64,000 nucleotides of DNA from Paraburkholderia sp. CNPSo 3274. GTDB taxonomy: Bacteria; Pseudomonadota; Gammaproteobacteria; Burkholderiales; Burkholderiaceae. Each line of letters starts with the position of its first letter. Position 1 is the first letter of the stretch. This document shows, one piece after another, positions 47,617 through 56,834 of this stretch. Position numbers and translations under genes: made by a program. The DNA lies in contig NZ_JAMBPR010000010.1 in assembly GCF_024206475.1 (NCBI RefSeq), forward strand, positions 99,865 to 163,864, read 5' to 3'. The notes under the pieces were generated by a model. It worked only from the letters and a program-made list of their open reading frames with translations. It was not told where the DNA came from and did no database searches.

Positions 47617-48819
47617 TCATGGCGCGGAGCCCAGCCGGAACGGCAGCGTCACGGCGCACAGGCTGTTTGTGTCTTCCGTCGCAATGGTTCGGACGCTGCC
47701 CCCCAGACGCGTGACCATTTCCTTGACAAGTGCTATACCGAACGCCTCGCCGGGTGTCAGATCCGTTCCGGGCTCCTCGGCCACCTGACGACTGCGAGCA
47801 ATGTGCATGCCTGTACCCGACACTTCAATCACCCATCGTTGCATATCGGCCTGCGAGAAAGACATTCGCAGTTCATAGCGATCCGTATGCCGCAGTGCAT
47901 GCAGTAGCAGGTTGTGGAGGATCTGTCGGACATACGAGCGGTCACCGGTGACGTCCGCGAGCGTCTCGTCGAAATCCGCCGCCAGGGCGAGTCCTCGCTG
48001 TTCGGCGATGACGGCAAACGCGTGCACCGTCTCGTCAAACAAGGGCCGCAAGGCAAAGCGTTCGGACGCCGGAGCGGCTCGGTCGGCAAGAAGCCTCCCG
48101 TATTGCTCCAGCTGATCGACGAGTGCGTTCAGCTCGGCGACATGGTGATTGGCAACGAGCTGCAAATTGGGATGGCCGTCGCGTTCGGATGTGGCGACGC
48201 TGACGGCGAGCGGGTTGCCAATGTGCTGTATCTCGCGCGCGATGGAATGCAGCAGCTGCGCGCGCGAGGCGGCAAGTTCGGCGAGTCGCCCGCCGCTGAG
48301 CTGAAGCTGCCGGTTCGACTCCTCCAGCTGCTCCAGATAGGCGGTGGTTTTCTCGTTCTGCTCAGTGACGAACTGCTGCACGGAACTGCGGGAAACGACG
48401 CTGAAAAACTCTTCGATCAATGTCCTCGCTGTGCTTTCCCCGCTCCTGGCAATCTCCGGGTCCAGTTCGGGTAAGGCGTCGCTGACGGCCTCGAGGACAA
48501 TCCGGCGCAGCACATCGAGCTCGCGCAACAGCTCTTCAAGCCGGTATCCCTGTTCCCATCGATGGTGCCCATGCTCCTGCGCATCGTCCCGGACGTCACC
48601 GGCAAGCAGCGCCGCATCCCGGCCGCGCAGGAAACGGCAGAGCTCGTCAAACAGCACCGGCAGATGATCAATCAGCTGCGCATGGGTCAGACGGTCGGAT
48701 GCATCGATGTCGGCGTCGGCGTGCACCGTGCGCAGCCACTGCGCCGCGAGCGTGTTCCGTTGAGAAGCAACGTGGGCAGCGATCTGCGTGACTGGCGACG
48801 GGGAAGGGGTAGGGGTCAT
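47617..48819 (-). CDS. RsbRD-type sensor with degenerate histidine-kinase domain
   Basis: A 400-aa cytoplasmic protein. The N-terminal region (about residues 10-155; RWEQGYRLEELLRELDVLRR) is of the RsbRD N-terminal type and is followed by a coiled coil (about 155-190). The kinase half is unusual: the H-box reads REIQHIGNPLAV with no canonical H-E-x-x-x-P; the N-box is HNLLLHAL with His307 in place of the Mg-binding Asn; the G1 box is EVSGTGM without the Asp; only the G2-like GIALVKEMVTRLGG is normal. It is likely a sensory adaptor for the downstream kinase and not an enzyme. The start follows CGATGACC-type sequence without a clear Shine-Dalgarno site. Confidence 0.8.
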   Translation of the reverse strand: MTPTPSPSPVTQIAAHVASQRNTLAAQWLRTVHADADIDASDRLTHAQLIDHLPVLFDELCRFLRGRDAALLAGDVRDDAQEHGHHRWEQGYRLEELLRELDVLRRIVLEAVSDALPELDPEIARSGESTARTLIEEFFSVVSRSSVQQFVTEQNEKTTAYLEQLEESNRQLQLSGGRLAELAASRAQLLHSIAREIQHIGNPLAVSVATSERDGHPNLQLVANHHVAELNALVDQLEQYGRLLADRAAPASERFALRPLFDETVHAFAVIAEQRGLALAADFDETLADVTGDRSYVRQILHNLLLHALRHTDRYELRMSFSQADMQRWVIEVSGTGMHIARSRQVAEEPGTDLTPGEAFGIALVKEMVTRLGGSVRTIATEDTNSLCAVTLPFRLGSAP

Positions 48820-49078
48820 CGCGTTTCATATCGAAGCAGGCGGGTCACGCGAGTATGCACGCATCTGTGCCGGCAGGACGCTGTTCACGCTGAAATGGCC
48901 GCTGGAGCTCGCACTGTGCCGCCGCGTGTCGATCGGGCTCAACAAGGACGAGGCGCCCGCAACTCGTTGACGAAGGCGATCTTCTTCCATCGCCTCGACG
49001 AGGTTCGAGACCGTTCATGCGAGAGCCAGCGTTACCCGAGGGCGAACAAGGTAAGCACTTATGCGCTGCAGGGCATAA

Positions 49079-49172
49079 TGCAGAGGTTTTTTTGGTCAGC
49101 GATCGCGGCCGCAGACGCCTGAACAGGCTAAGCGAGGCCAATCCGAGATTGGTAATCAAAAAAACCTCTGCA
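49079..49172. repeat. 94-bp MITE-like element with 16-bp inverted ends
   Basis: TGCAGAGGTTTTTTTG at 49079-49094 and its exact reverse complement at 49157-49172 flank 62 bp of unrelated DNA. There is no ORF and no flanking target duplication that I can identify. It lies alone in the 420-bp gap between the kinase pair and the nitroreductase. Confidence 0.6.
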
Positions 49173-49241
49173 ATATGTCGCAGCGGCGGACGCGCCGCGC
49201 GGGAAAGCCGAGATCAGCGCGCCATAGCGCGCCGATCGGGG

Positions 49242-49844
49242 TCATTCGGTGAACGCGAACGCGCCTTCCGCGGAAATCGCGGCCAACGGCAGGCGTCCGT
49301 TCGGCAGTTCGCGGGCGCGCAGCGCCTCATTCAACTGTGCGGTGTCGCCCGGGCGGCCGATCGCGAGAGCCGCTTCGATGGCGTAGTCATCCGGTATGGC
49401 GAGTTCCGCGCGAATTCGCTCGCGCTCGATGCCAGCGAGCCCATGTGCTTTCCAGCCGGAAAGGCTGGCCTGAGGCCCAAGTTGCGCCCACGCGGCACCG
49501 CTGTCGAATGAATGCGTGAGCGAAGCAACGGGATCCTTTGCGCCCGGTGGCACGAAGGATTTTTTCGAGAGGACGATCACGATGGCGGCGGCATGCTGGG
49601 CCCAACCGCGGTTGAAATCATTGAGGAAACCGAGGAAGCGTGACCAGGGCACCGTACCTCTGAGGGCATAGACGAAACGCCAGGGCTGGGAATTGTACGA
49701 AGAGGGCGCCCAGCGCGCCGCTTCGAGAAACGTGAGCAGCGTGGCTTCGGGCAGCGTGTCGTTCGTGAAAGCCCGCGGCGACCAGCGGTCGAGAAACTGT
49801 CGGTCGATCGCGTGGTCGGCGGTGCGTTGATTCGAGGTCGTCAT
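49242..49844 (-). CDS. nitroreductase-family FMN oxidoreductase
   Basis: A 200-aa flavoprotein of the nitroreductase/SagB fold. The N-terminal WSPRAF with the FMN-binding RWAPSSYNSQPWRFVY and the C-terminal LAIGRPG motif identify it. It reduces nitro or quinone compounds, or supplies reduced flavin, with NAD(P)H. It is the third gene in a same-strand row after the two monooxygenases, 126 bp after the LLM stop, so it could supply FMNH2 to them; that role is inferred. Confidence 0.85.
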   Translation of the reverse strand: MTTSNQRTADHAIDRQFLDRWSPRAFTNDTLPEATLLTFLEAARWAPSSYNSQPWRFVYALRGTVPWSRFLGFLNDFNRGWAQHAAAIVIVLSKKSFVPPGAKDPVASLTHSFDSGAAWAQLGPQASLSGWKAHGLAGIERERIRAELAIPDDYAIEAALAIGRPGDTAQLNEALRARELPNGRLPLAAISAEGAFAFTE

Positions 49845-49970
49845 GTGAGTGTCCTGGAGATGAGCGCAAGTAAAGAGGAGGCCGTGCGGGTACGCGGCCC
49901 CTCGATGCGACGAGTATAGAAGTGCGCCTCTTTGCGGCTAACGCATTTGTTTTGGGTTGCTTATGTTTAT

Positions 49971-51389
49971 TCACGCAGCCGGGGTTGGAACCGGTTCGCC
50001 CGTCTGCACGGCTGATTCGCGCTTCACACGCTCGATGTCGCGATAGCGCGCCGCCGGATGCTCGTCGGGCAATCGCGCACCGCCGCCGAAGAGCTTTTCG
50101 CGCAAGGTGCCCGGCGCGTAGTCGTGCGGATACACGCCGCGGCGCTGCAACTCGGGCACGAGGTACTCGACGACATGCTCGAAGGTCTCATGTGCGAGCG
50201 CGTACGCCAGATTGAATCCGTCCACGCCGGTCTCTTCGACCCACTCCTGGAGGATGTCGGCAATTGTCGTGGGGGAGCCGACGAATACCGGTCCCATTCC
50301 GCCGACGCCGCCCCACTTCGCCAGCGCTTCGATGGTCCAGGTCGTGTCGCCGCCCGAGAGATGTTCGACAGCCGAGTGGATCGCATTCGTTTGCACGCGC
50401 TTGACCGTGTCGGTGGGCAGGTACTGCCCGAAGTCGATGCCGGTCCAGCCCGACATGAACACGAGCGAGCCGTCGTAGGAGACGTGGCGCTGATACTCCT
50501 CGAAGCGTGCCTGTGCCTTGGCATCGGTCTCGTCGACGATCACGGTGACGAGGTTGTAGATCAGCAGTTTGTTGGCATCGCGCCCGGCGAGCGCCGCCAG
50601 GCGGCGCACGTCCGCCACGTATTCGCGCAGCAGGTTCTTTGTGAGCGCCGCGACGAACACACATTCGGCATGCTGCGCCGCGAACGTTTTGCCGGGACCC
50701 GATGCACCCGCCTGAAACAGCACCGGCGTGCGCTGCGGAGAGGGCTCGCAAAGGTGATAGCCTGGCACTTCGAAATATTTTCCCTTGTGGCCGATTTCGT
50801 GCACTTTCTCGGGGTGCGTGAACACGCGCCGGTCACGGTCGCGCACCACGGCGCCATCTTCCCAGCTTCCTTCGAACAGCTTGTAGAGCACCTCGACGTA
50901 TTCCGTCGCGACTTCGTAGCGGTTGTTGTGGTCGCGCAGGCCGCCTTGCCCGATATTCTTGGCGCCGCTTTCCAGATACGACGTCACGATGTTCCACGCA
51001 AGGCGCCCCTGCGTGTGATGGTCGGCCGTGGAGAGACGGCGCGCGAACGTGTAAGGGTGCTCGAAGCTCGTGGACGCCGTGATGCCTATGCCCAGATGCG
51101 ACGTCACCATGGCAATGGGCGCGGCCAGTTGCAGGGGGTCGTTTACGGGAATTTGCGCCGCCTGATGCAGCGCGTGATAGTTGTTGCCCTTGTAGACGTC
51201 GTAATAGCCGATCACGTCCGCGATGAAGATCGCATCGAAAACGCCACGCTCGAGTATCTTCGCGAGGTCGGTCCAGTAATCGAGATCCTTGTACTGCCAC
51301 GAGCGATCGCGCGGGTGGGTCCAGAGGCCTGGCGACTGGTGGCCCACGCAGTTCATCTCAAAGGCATTCAGGTGGATGGTTTTGCTCAT
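49971..51389 (-). CDS. LLM-class FMNH2-dependent monooxygenase (DszA/NtaA/SnaA family)
   Basis: A 472-aa two-component flavin monooxygenase with a TIM barrel (HLNAFEMNCVGHQSPGLWTH, FDAIFIADVIGYYDVYKGNN, GRLAWNIVTSYLESGAKNIG, FQAGASGPGKTFAAQHAECVF). The family oxidises sulfones, nitrilotriacetate and similar compounds using reduced FMN from a separate reductase. ATG 51389 is preferred to the frame-open 51533, whose extra residues overlap the upstream gene. It starts 5 nt after the DszC-like stop. Confidence 0.88.
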   Translation of the reverse strand: MSKTIHLNAFEMNCVGHQSPGLWTHPRDRSWQYKDLDYWTDLAKILERGVFDAIFIADVIGYYDVYKGNNYHALHQAAQIPVNDPLQLAAPIAMVTSHLGIGITASTSFEHPYTFARRLSTADHHTQGRLAWNIVTSYLESGAKNIGQGGLRDHNNRYEVATEYVEVLYKLFEGSWEDGAVVRDRDRRVFTHPEKVHEIGHKGKYFEVPGYHLCEPSPQRTPVLFQAGASGPGKTFAAQHAECVFVAALTKNLLREYVADVRRLAALAGRDANKLLIYNLVTVIVDETDAKAQARFEEYQRHVSYDGSLVFMSGWTGIDFGQYLPTDTVKRVQTNAIHSAVEHLSGGDTTWTIEALAKWGGVGGMGPVFVGSPTTIADILQEWVEETGVDGFNLAYALAHETFEHVVEYLVPELQRRGVYPHDYAPGTLREKLFGGGARLPDEHPAARYRDIERVKRESAVQTGEPVPTPAA

Positions 51390-51394
51390 GATGT

Positions 51395-52639
51395 TCACTT
51401 GCTCCCGCGTTCCGGTCCGTTGCCGATTTGCCAGAGAAAGGGCGGCTCGGTGCCGTTGATGGTCCAGTCGCCCACGATCTTCGCCTTGTAGACGAGCGGA
51501 TTGTGCGACGACACCGCGCGTGCATTGCGCCAATGGCGGTCGAGCGCGTGGCCGGCGCGGATGGCAGACGCGCCGAGCGCATCGAACAGATGCGTCGCCG
51601 CGCGCAGCGCGAATTCGGAGGCGACGATCTGGGCCTGTGCCGAAGCGATTTCGGCTTCCACGTTTGCCGCGCGCTCGGCCTCGTCGTCACCTTCGAAGCG
51701 CGCCTCGTAAGCGCGCTGTGCGGCTTCTCCAGTCTGCAGCGCGACGGCCTTTGCACCATAGGCCCATGAGGCGATCTCGCCGATCACCTGCTGGATCTGC
51801 GCGTCGTCACTCACGCGCGGCGCGTTGCCGTGGCTGTAGATACGCTTGCGGCTGCGCACGAGGGTGGCGGCGTCGCGCCTCGCTGCCTCGGCAATTCCTG
51901 CGAGCGTGGCGACGTGAAAGAGCTGATAGAACGCGGTCTGATATTTGAAGCGGCGGCTGAAGTCGATGATGTTGCGGCCCTCGACCGTGGCGTCGCGAAA
52001 GAGCGTGGTGCCGCTGCCCGTGGTCGTCTGGCCGAAGCCGTCCCAGTCGTCTTCGCGAAGCACGCCGGGCTGGTCCGTCGCCACGGCCACGATCACGTCG
52101 CTGCCGTCCTCTTCGCGCTGCGCGAACACGTCGATCCAGTCCGCGTAGAGGCTGCCGGTGCTGTAGTACTTCGAACCGTTGAGCACGAAGCCGCCGTCGC
52201 GGCGCGCGACCTTCGTGTTGATCTGGCCGAGCGCGACGTCGCCAGCCTCGGTCCATGCATTGCCGACGAGCTGGCCGCTCACGAAGCGATCGAACCATGC
52301 GCGCTGGTCCGCGCCGGCAGGCACGTTCAGCCAGTCCTCGACGAAGGCGAAGTGCCCGCGCAGCGCCTGCGGCAGGTTCGAGTCCGCGGCGGCAAGCTCG
52401 ATGAGCAGTTGCGCCAACTGCGCGATCGAAGCACCCGCGCCACCGTCACGCACCGGAATGCGCACGGCGCCGAAGCCCGCTTGCCTGAGCGCGGCAATCG
52501 CGTCATGCGGCAGCGTGCGCGAGCGCTCGCGTTCGGCGGCTTCGCGGCCGATCTCCGTGAAGATCGGGCGGAAGCGGGCGGCGAGGGTTTCGTAGTCGGC
52601 GCCTTGCGAGAGCGCGTCACGGGATCGGGAGACATTCAT
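51395..52639 (-). CDS. acyl-CoA-dehydrogenase-fold monooxygenase (DszC/SfnB type)
   Basis: A 414-aa flavin-dependent enzyme with the ACAD fold: an N-terminal helical domain (DAIAALRQAGFGAVRIPVRD), a central beta domain (NGSKYYSTGSLYADWIDVFA) and a C-terminal helical domain ending HWRNARAVSSHNPLVYKAKI. The DRHWRNAR motif recurs in DszC, SfnB and relatives that S-oxygenate organosulfur compounds. The start is ATG 52639 after GAGAAAG. It is divergent from the ABC importer over 323 bp, a probable shared regulatory region. Confidence 0.87.
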   Translation of the reverse strand: MNVSRSRDALSQGADYETLAARFRPIFTEIGREAAERERSRTLPHDAIAALRQAGFGAVRIPVRDGGAGASIAQLAQLLIELAAADSNLPQALRGHFAFVEDWLNVPAGADQRAWFDRFVSGQLVGNAWTEAGDVALGQINTKVARRDGGFVLNGSKYYSTGSLYADWIDVFAQREEDGSDVIVAVATDQPGVLREDDWDGFGQTTTGSGTTLFRDATVEGRNIIDFSRRFKYQTAFYQLFHVATLAGIAEAARRDAATLVRSRKRIYSHGNAPRVSDDAQIQQVIGEIASWAYGAKAVALQTGEAAQRAYEARFEGDDEAERAANVEAEIASAQAQIVASEFALRAATHLFDALGASAIRAGHALDRHWRNARAVSSHNPLVYKAKIVGDWTINGTEPPFLWQIGNGPERGSK

Positions 52640-52962
52640 GCGTTCTTTCTCGGTTGGGGGTGGAGAGACTGCGCACCACGCAGCGAAGAAGAAAAGTATA
52701 GAAACCCGCGCGCTGCGGCTCCAATAACTGATTGATGAATCGATATCGGCTTGCCCGATTTGCTTCTGCGCGTTCTTTGCAATGTCGTCGAATTGGCTGT
52801 TGCGACAGCGGATACGCCCTGTTGCTGTCAGGCCGCTTTCGGTAGGGCGCCTTATCAAATGCAGACGCATGAATATGAGCATCGCTTCGTTGGGCTCCCT
52901 CCCATGCCTCGCTACGATGGGCAGCACTGTCCGCTAGCGATCCCCAACCGGCTAACCCAGCG

Positions 52963-54450
52963 ATGTCCGCTCCGATTCTGACTGCCCACTCGATCACGAA
53001 GCGTTTTGGCGCGACGCTCGCGCTGTCGCGGCTGAACTTTTCCATCCACGCCGGAGAGGTCGTTGCGCTGATGGGCGCGAACGGCGCCGGGAAATCGACG
53101 TTCGTCAGGATCCTGAGCGGCGTGAATTCGCAGGACGAAGGCAGGCTCACGCTCGGCGAACACGCCTATGCGCCGGGTTCGCCCCAGGCGGCGAAGCGTC
53201 TGGGCGTGGCGACCGTACATCAGAGCATTGCCGACGCCGTGGTGCCCGCGCTGTCCATTGCCGACAATCTTCTGCTCGACGAACTTTGCGGCGGCGGAGC
53301 GCGCTGGTGGACGCCGCGCGCCTCCCGCTACACCCGTGCAGCCGCGCTGGCCGCGCGCGTGGGGCTCGAAGCCGACCTGACGGCACCGCTCGGTTCGCTT
53401 TCTCTCGCCGGCCAGCAGCGCGTGGTGATCGCGCGGGCGCTGGCTTCGCGCCCGCGGCTGCTGATTCTCGACGAGCCTACGGCCAGCCTTTCCACGAGCG
53501 AGGCCGCACGGCTCCATGCGCTAGTGGATGACTTGCGCGCGGAGGGCGTGGCGGTGCTGCTCGTCTCGCATCGGCTTGGCGATCTGCGAAGACTGGCTTC
53601 GCGGGTGGCCGTGCTCCGTGACGGCCGCATCGTGGCCGAACAGAGCGCGCCCATCGATTTCGACGCGGCGCTGGAGGCGATGATCGGCCGCGCACTGCCG
53701 CAGGCGCGAGTCTTGCCACGCACGGGCGAGGCGGGCGCGGAACCCGCATTGCGGCTGCGCGGCTTGCGCCTCACGGCGCATGGCGACGCGTTCGATCTCG
53801 ACGTACAGCAAGGCGAGATCGTCGCGGTTGTCGGCCCGGTCGGCGCGGGGAAGTCGAGGCTTGCCCAGGTGATATTCGGCGCGTTGCGCGCGGCCGCGGG
53901 CGAGATGCGCCTCTACGGCAGCGCCTGGGCCCCGCGCTCGCCAACCGACGCGATCCGCGCGGGCGTATTCCTCGCCGGCGAAGACCGGTGGCGCACGTCA
54001 CTCTTTCCCGACACCGTTGCGTTCGCATCGATCGCCGGCACGATCAGTTTTCCGTTTCTGTCCCGCTGGCAGCGCGGCGTGGGCCTGCCTCGCGATCGCG
54101 AAGCCGCGCAGGCGCAAGACGCCATCGAGACATTCGGCATTCGCTGCTCGGGTCCGGACGACCGCGTCGCGCGGCTTTCGGGCGGCAATCAGCAGAAGGT
54201 GCTGCTGGCGCGCTGGCACGCCGAGCCGGCCCGGCTGCTGCTGCTCGACGAGCCGTTCCAGGGCGTCGATGCGGGCGCACGGGCCGATATCGCCGCCGCG
54301 TTGCGCGAGCGCGCCGCTACGCGCGCGACGCTCGTTTTCGTCAGCGACCTCGAAGAGGCGCATGAAGTCGCCGACCGCATCGTCCTGTTCGACCGCGGCA
54401 CAGTCGAACGCGTAGCCGTAGCGGAATCCCTCTTATCAGCCCACTCATGA
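52963..54450 (+). CDS. sugar-type ABC transporter ATPase (RbsA/XylG family)
   Basis: A 495-aa fused double ATPase. The first half has Walker A GANGAGKST (about 38-46), a LSLAGQQRVV signature and Walker B LLILDEPTASLS. The second half has GPVGAGKSR, LSGGNQQKVLLARW and LLLLDEPFQGVD. This is the carbohydrate-uptake 2 type of ABC importer, yet it sits in a block of organosulfur monooxygenases. First gene of the plus-strand operon; its stop overlaps the permease ATG. Confidence 0.92.
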   Translation: MSAPILTAHSITKRFGATLALSRLNFSIHAGEVVALMGANGAGKSTFVRILSGVNSQDEGRLTLGEHAYAPGSPQAAKRLGVATVHQSIADAVVPALSIADNLLLDELCGGGARWWTPRASRYTRAAALAARVGLEADLTAPLGSLSLAGQQRVVIARALASRPRLLILDEPTASLSTSEAARLHALVDDLRAEGVAVLLVSHRLGDLRRLASRVAVLRDGRIVAEQSAPIDFDAALEAMIGRALPQARVLPRTGEAGAEPALRLRGLRLTAHGDAFDLDVQQGEIVAVVGPVGAGKSRLAQVIFGALRAAAGEMRLYGSAWAPRSPTDAIRAGVFLAGEDRWRTSLFPDTVAFASIAGTISFPFLSRWQRGVGLPRDREAAQAQDAIETFGIRCSGPDDRVARLSGGNQQKVLLARWHAEPARLLLLDEPFQGVDAGARADIAAALRERAATRATLVFVSDLEEAHEVADRIVLFDRGTVERVAVAESLLSAHS

Positions 54451-55505
54451 GATCCATCACACCCACGGCAGCATCGGACGAGTCTTCCGCGCGCGACACG
54501 ACCCGGCAGCGCCGGCACAGCCTCTTCGTCGCGCTCGAGCGCGGCGGGCTACTGCTCGTGCTCGTCGCTCTTGGCGTCATCTTCACGGTTCGCGAACCCG
54601 CGTTTCTGAACGTCGCGAACCTGTTCAGCATCTTGCAGGCCGTCTCGATCGTGGCGTTGCTCGGCATCGGTGTAACGGTCACGCTCGCCGCGGGCGGCTT
54701 CGATCTTTCCGTGGGCAGTGTCGCCGCCTCGGCGCAGATGGCCGCTAGCTATGTGCTCGTGGTGTGGCACGGCAACGGCTGGGAAGCCGTGCTTGCGTGT
54801 CTCGCGCTGGGTGTGGCGGCGGGGCTCTTCAATGGGTTGCTGATCACGCGCCTGCATGTCCCGGACCAGCTCGCGACGCTCGGCACGCTCTTCCTGCTTG
54901 CAGGCCTGCAACTGATTCCCACCGGCGGCCGCTCGCTTGCGAGCGGCACGATCCTGCCCGACGGCACCGAAGCGAGCGGCACGTTCCCCGATGCGTTCCT
55001 CGCGCTAGGCCGCGCACGCCTTTTCGACGTGGTGCCGGTGCCTGTCATCGTGCTCCTCGTGCTGACCGTGCTCGTGTCGTTCGTCATGGGCTCGACGCGT
55101 TGGGGCCGGGTCGTCTATGCGATCGGCGGCAACGAGACGGCGGCCCGGCTGGCCGGTGCGCCAACGGCCCGCTACCGGCTCGCGGCCTATGTCGCTTCCG
55201 CGACGATCGCCTCGCTCGGCGGACTGCTGATCGCCGCGCGCGTGGGGCGAGGCGACGTGAGCGCGGGGCATTCGTTGCTGCTCGATGCGGTGGCGGCCGC
55301 GCTGGTTGGCTACGCCGTGTGGGGCGCGAAGCGGCCCAATGTGCCGGGCACGGTGATCGGCGCGGTGTTCGTCGGCGTGCTGCTCAACGGTCTCACGATG
55401 CTCAACGCGCCGTATTACCTGCAGGACTTCATCAAGGGCGCATTGCTGGTCGTGGCGCTGGCGTTCACGTTCAGCATCGGGCGCCGGGCGGAAGGGCGCA
55501 ACTGA
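54447..55505 (+). CDS. sugar-type ABC transporter permease (RbsC family)
   Basis: A 352-aa inner-membrane permease with about 8-10 helices, the GGFDLSVGSVAASAQM segment and the GRVVYAIGGNETAARLAGAP loop that defines RbsC-like proteins. It pairs with the preceding ATPase (ATGA overlap) and with the substrate-binding protein two genes on. Confidence 0.92.
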   Translation: MRSITPTAASDESSARDTTRQRRHSLFVALERGGLLLVLVALGVIFTVREPAFLNVANLFSILQAVSIVALLGIGVTVTLAAGGFDLSVGSVAASAQMAASYVLVVWHGNGWEAVLACLALGVAAGLFNGLLITRLHVPDQLATLGTLFLLAGLQLIPTGGRSLASGTILPDGTEASGTFPDAFLALGRARLFDVVPVPVIVLLVLTVLVSFVMGSTRWGRVVYAIGGNETAARLAGAPTARYRLAAYVASATIASLGGLLIAARVGRGDVSAGHSLLLDAVAAALVGYAVWGAKRPNVPGTVIGAVFVGVLLNGLTMLNAPYYLQDFIKGALLVVALAFTFSIGRRAEGRN

Positions 55506-55571
55506 CGCCGGCAGACGTCCGGCAATGTTGCGGTTGGCAAAACTACACAATCTGGTCGAGCGGAGCAAATC

Positions 55572-56810
55572 ATGGCAGAGACACTGGCAGGCAGCGAGAC
55601 ACTGGGCGCCGCTCCCTTAACGGAAGCCGCGCATGTGATTGCTACGGAAAACGAAGCGATTGCGGTCGCAACGGAGTTGGCCGTGCGGCTGGCCGTTGGC
55701 GCGGCGCAGCGCGACAGCGAGCGGCGCCTGCCGCACGAGGAGATCGAGTGGTTCTCGCGCTCGGGGCTATGGGGTATTACGGTGCCCAAAGCGTATGGCG
55801 GCGCTGGCGTGTCCAACGTCACGCTCACGGAGGTAGTCAAGATCATTTCTGCTGCGGACCCGTCGCTCGGGCAACTGCCGCAGAATCACTTCGGCCTCGT
55901 CGACGTGATCACGTTGACCGGCACCGAGGAGCAAAAGCGCGAGCTGTTCGGCGAGGTCCTCGCCGGCAAGCGCTTTGGCAACGGCTTCTCGGAAAAGGGC
56001 ACGAAACACGTGCTCGACCTGAAGACGCGCGTGCGCCGCGACGGCGATGACTACGTCGTGGACGGCACCAAGTTTTATTCGACGGGCGCCCTGTTCGCGC
56101 ATTACGTCCCCGTGCTCGGGCTCGACGAGGACCGCAGGGGCTGGCTCGCCTATATTCCGCGCGGCACGCAAGGGCTCAGCGTGGTGGACGACTGGTCCGG
56201 TTTCGGTCAGCGCACCACCGCTAGCGGCACCGTGACACTAGAAAATGTGTGCGTGCCGGCAAGGCTCGTGTTGCCCGCGCATCGTGTGTCCGAGCAGCCC
56301 ACGCTCAACGGTCCGCTCTCGCAGATCATCCAGGCAGCCATCGACGCAGGCATTGCCCGCGCTGCGATCGAAGACACGCTCGCGTTCGTGCGCTCACGCT
56401 CGCGGCCGTGGGTCGATAGCGGCGTCGACCGTGCAAGCGACGACCCCCTGACGATCCGCGAGGTCGGCAATCTGCATATCCAGTTGCATGCCGCCGAGGC
56501 CTTGCTCGAGCGCGCGGCGCGTGTGCTCGATGAACTCGCCGCAAAGGGCGAGACGACGGAGGACGACGTGGCGCGCGCCTCAGTCGCCGTGGGGGAAGCG
56601 AAGGTGCTCACGACACAAGTCGCGCTGCTGGCCGGCGAGAAGCTGTTCGAACTGGCCGGCACACAGTCGACGCTCGGCGTGCACAACCTCGACCGCCACT
56701 GGCGCAACGCACGAACGCACACGCTGCACGATCCGGTGCGCTGGAAGTATCACCTTGTTGGCAATTACTACCTCAACGGCGTCAAGCCGGCACGTCACGC
56801 CTGGAACTAA
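55572..56810 (+). CDS. SfnB-family sulfur-acquisition oxidoreductase
   Basis: A 412-aa ACAD-fold flavoenzyme (SGLWGITVPKAYGGAGVSNV, GNGFSEKGTKHVLDLKTRVR, HNLDRHWRNARTHTLHDPVR). SfnB proteins are induced by sulfate starvation and help release sulfur from sulfones and related compounds. The gene lies between the ABC permease and the binding protein, 66 and 24 bp from its neighbours, so it is co-transcribed with the importer. The paralogue at 51395-52639 is divergent. Confidence 0.88.
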   Translation: MAETLAGSETLGAAPLTEAAHVIATENEAIAVATELAVRLAVGAAQRDSERRLPHEEIEWFSRSGLWGITVPKAYGGAGVSNVTLTEVVKIISAADPSLGQLPQNHFGLVDVITLTGTEEQKRELFGEVLAGKRFGNGFSEKGTKHVLDLKTRVRRDGDDYVVDGTKFYSTGALFAHYVPVLGLDEDRRGWLAYIPRGTQGLSVVDDWSGFGQRTTASGTVTLENVCVPARLVLPAHRVSEQPTLNGPLSQIIQAAIDAGIARAAIEDTLAFVRSRSRPWVDSGVDRASDDPLTIREVGNLHIQLHAAEALLERAARVLDELAAKGETTEDDVARASVAVGEAKVLTTQVALLAGEKLFELAGTQSTLGVHNLDRHWRNARTHTLHDPVRWKYHLVGNYYLNGVKPARHAWN

Positions 56811-56834
56811 CCACAACGCACAAACGGGAACGTC

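Noticed and set aside
50058..51491. 477-aa plus-strand frame opposite the LLM monooxygenase
   Set aside because: Antisense shadow of a high-GC gene; no domain, and the sense strand has all family motifs.
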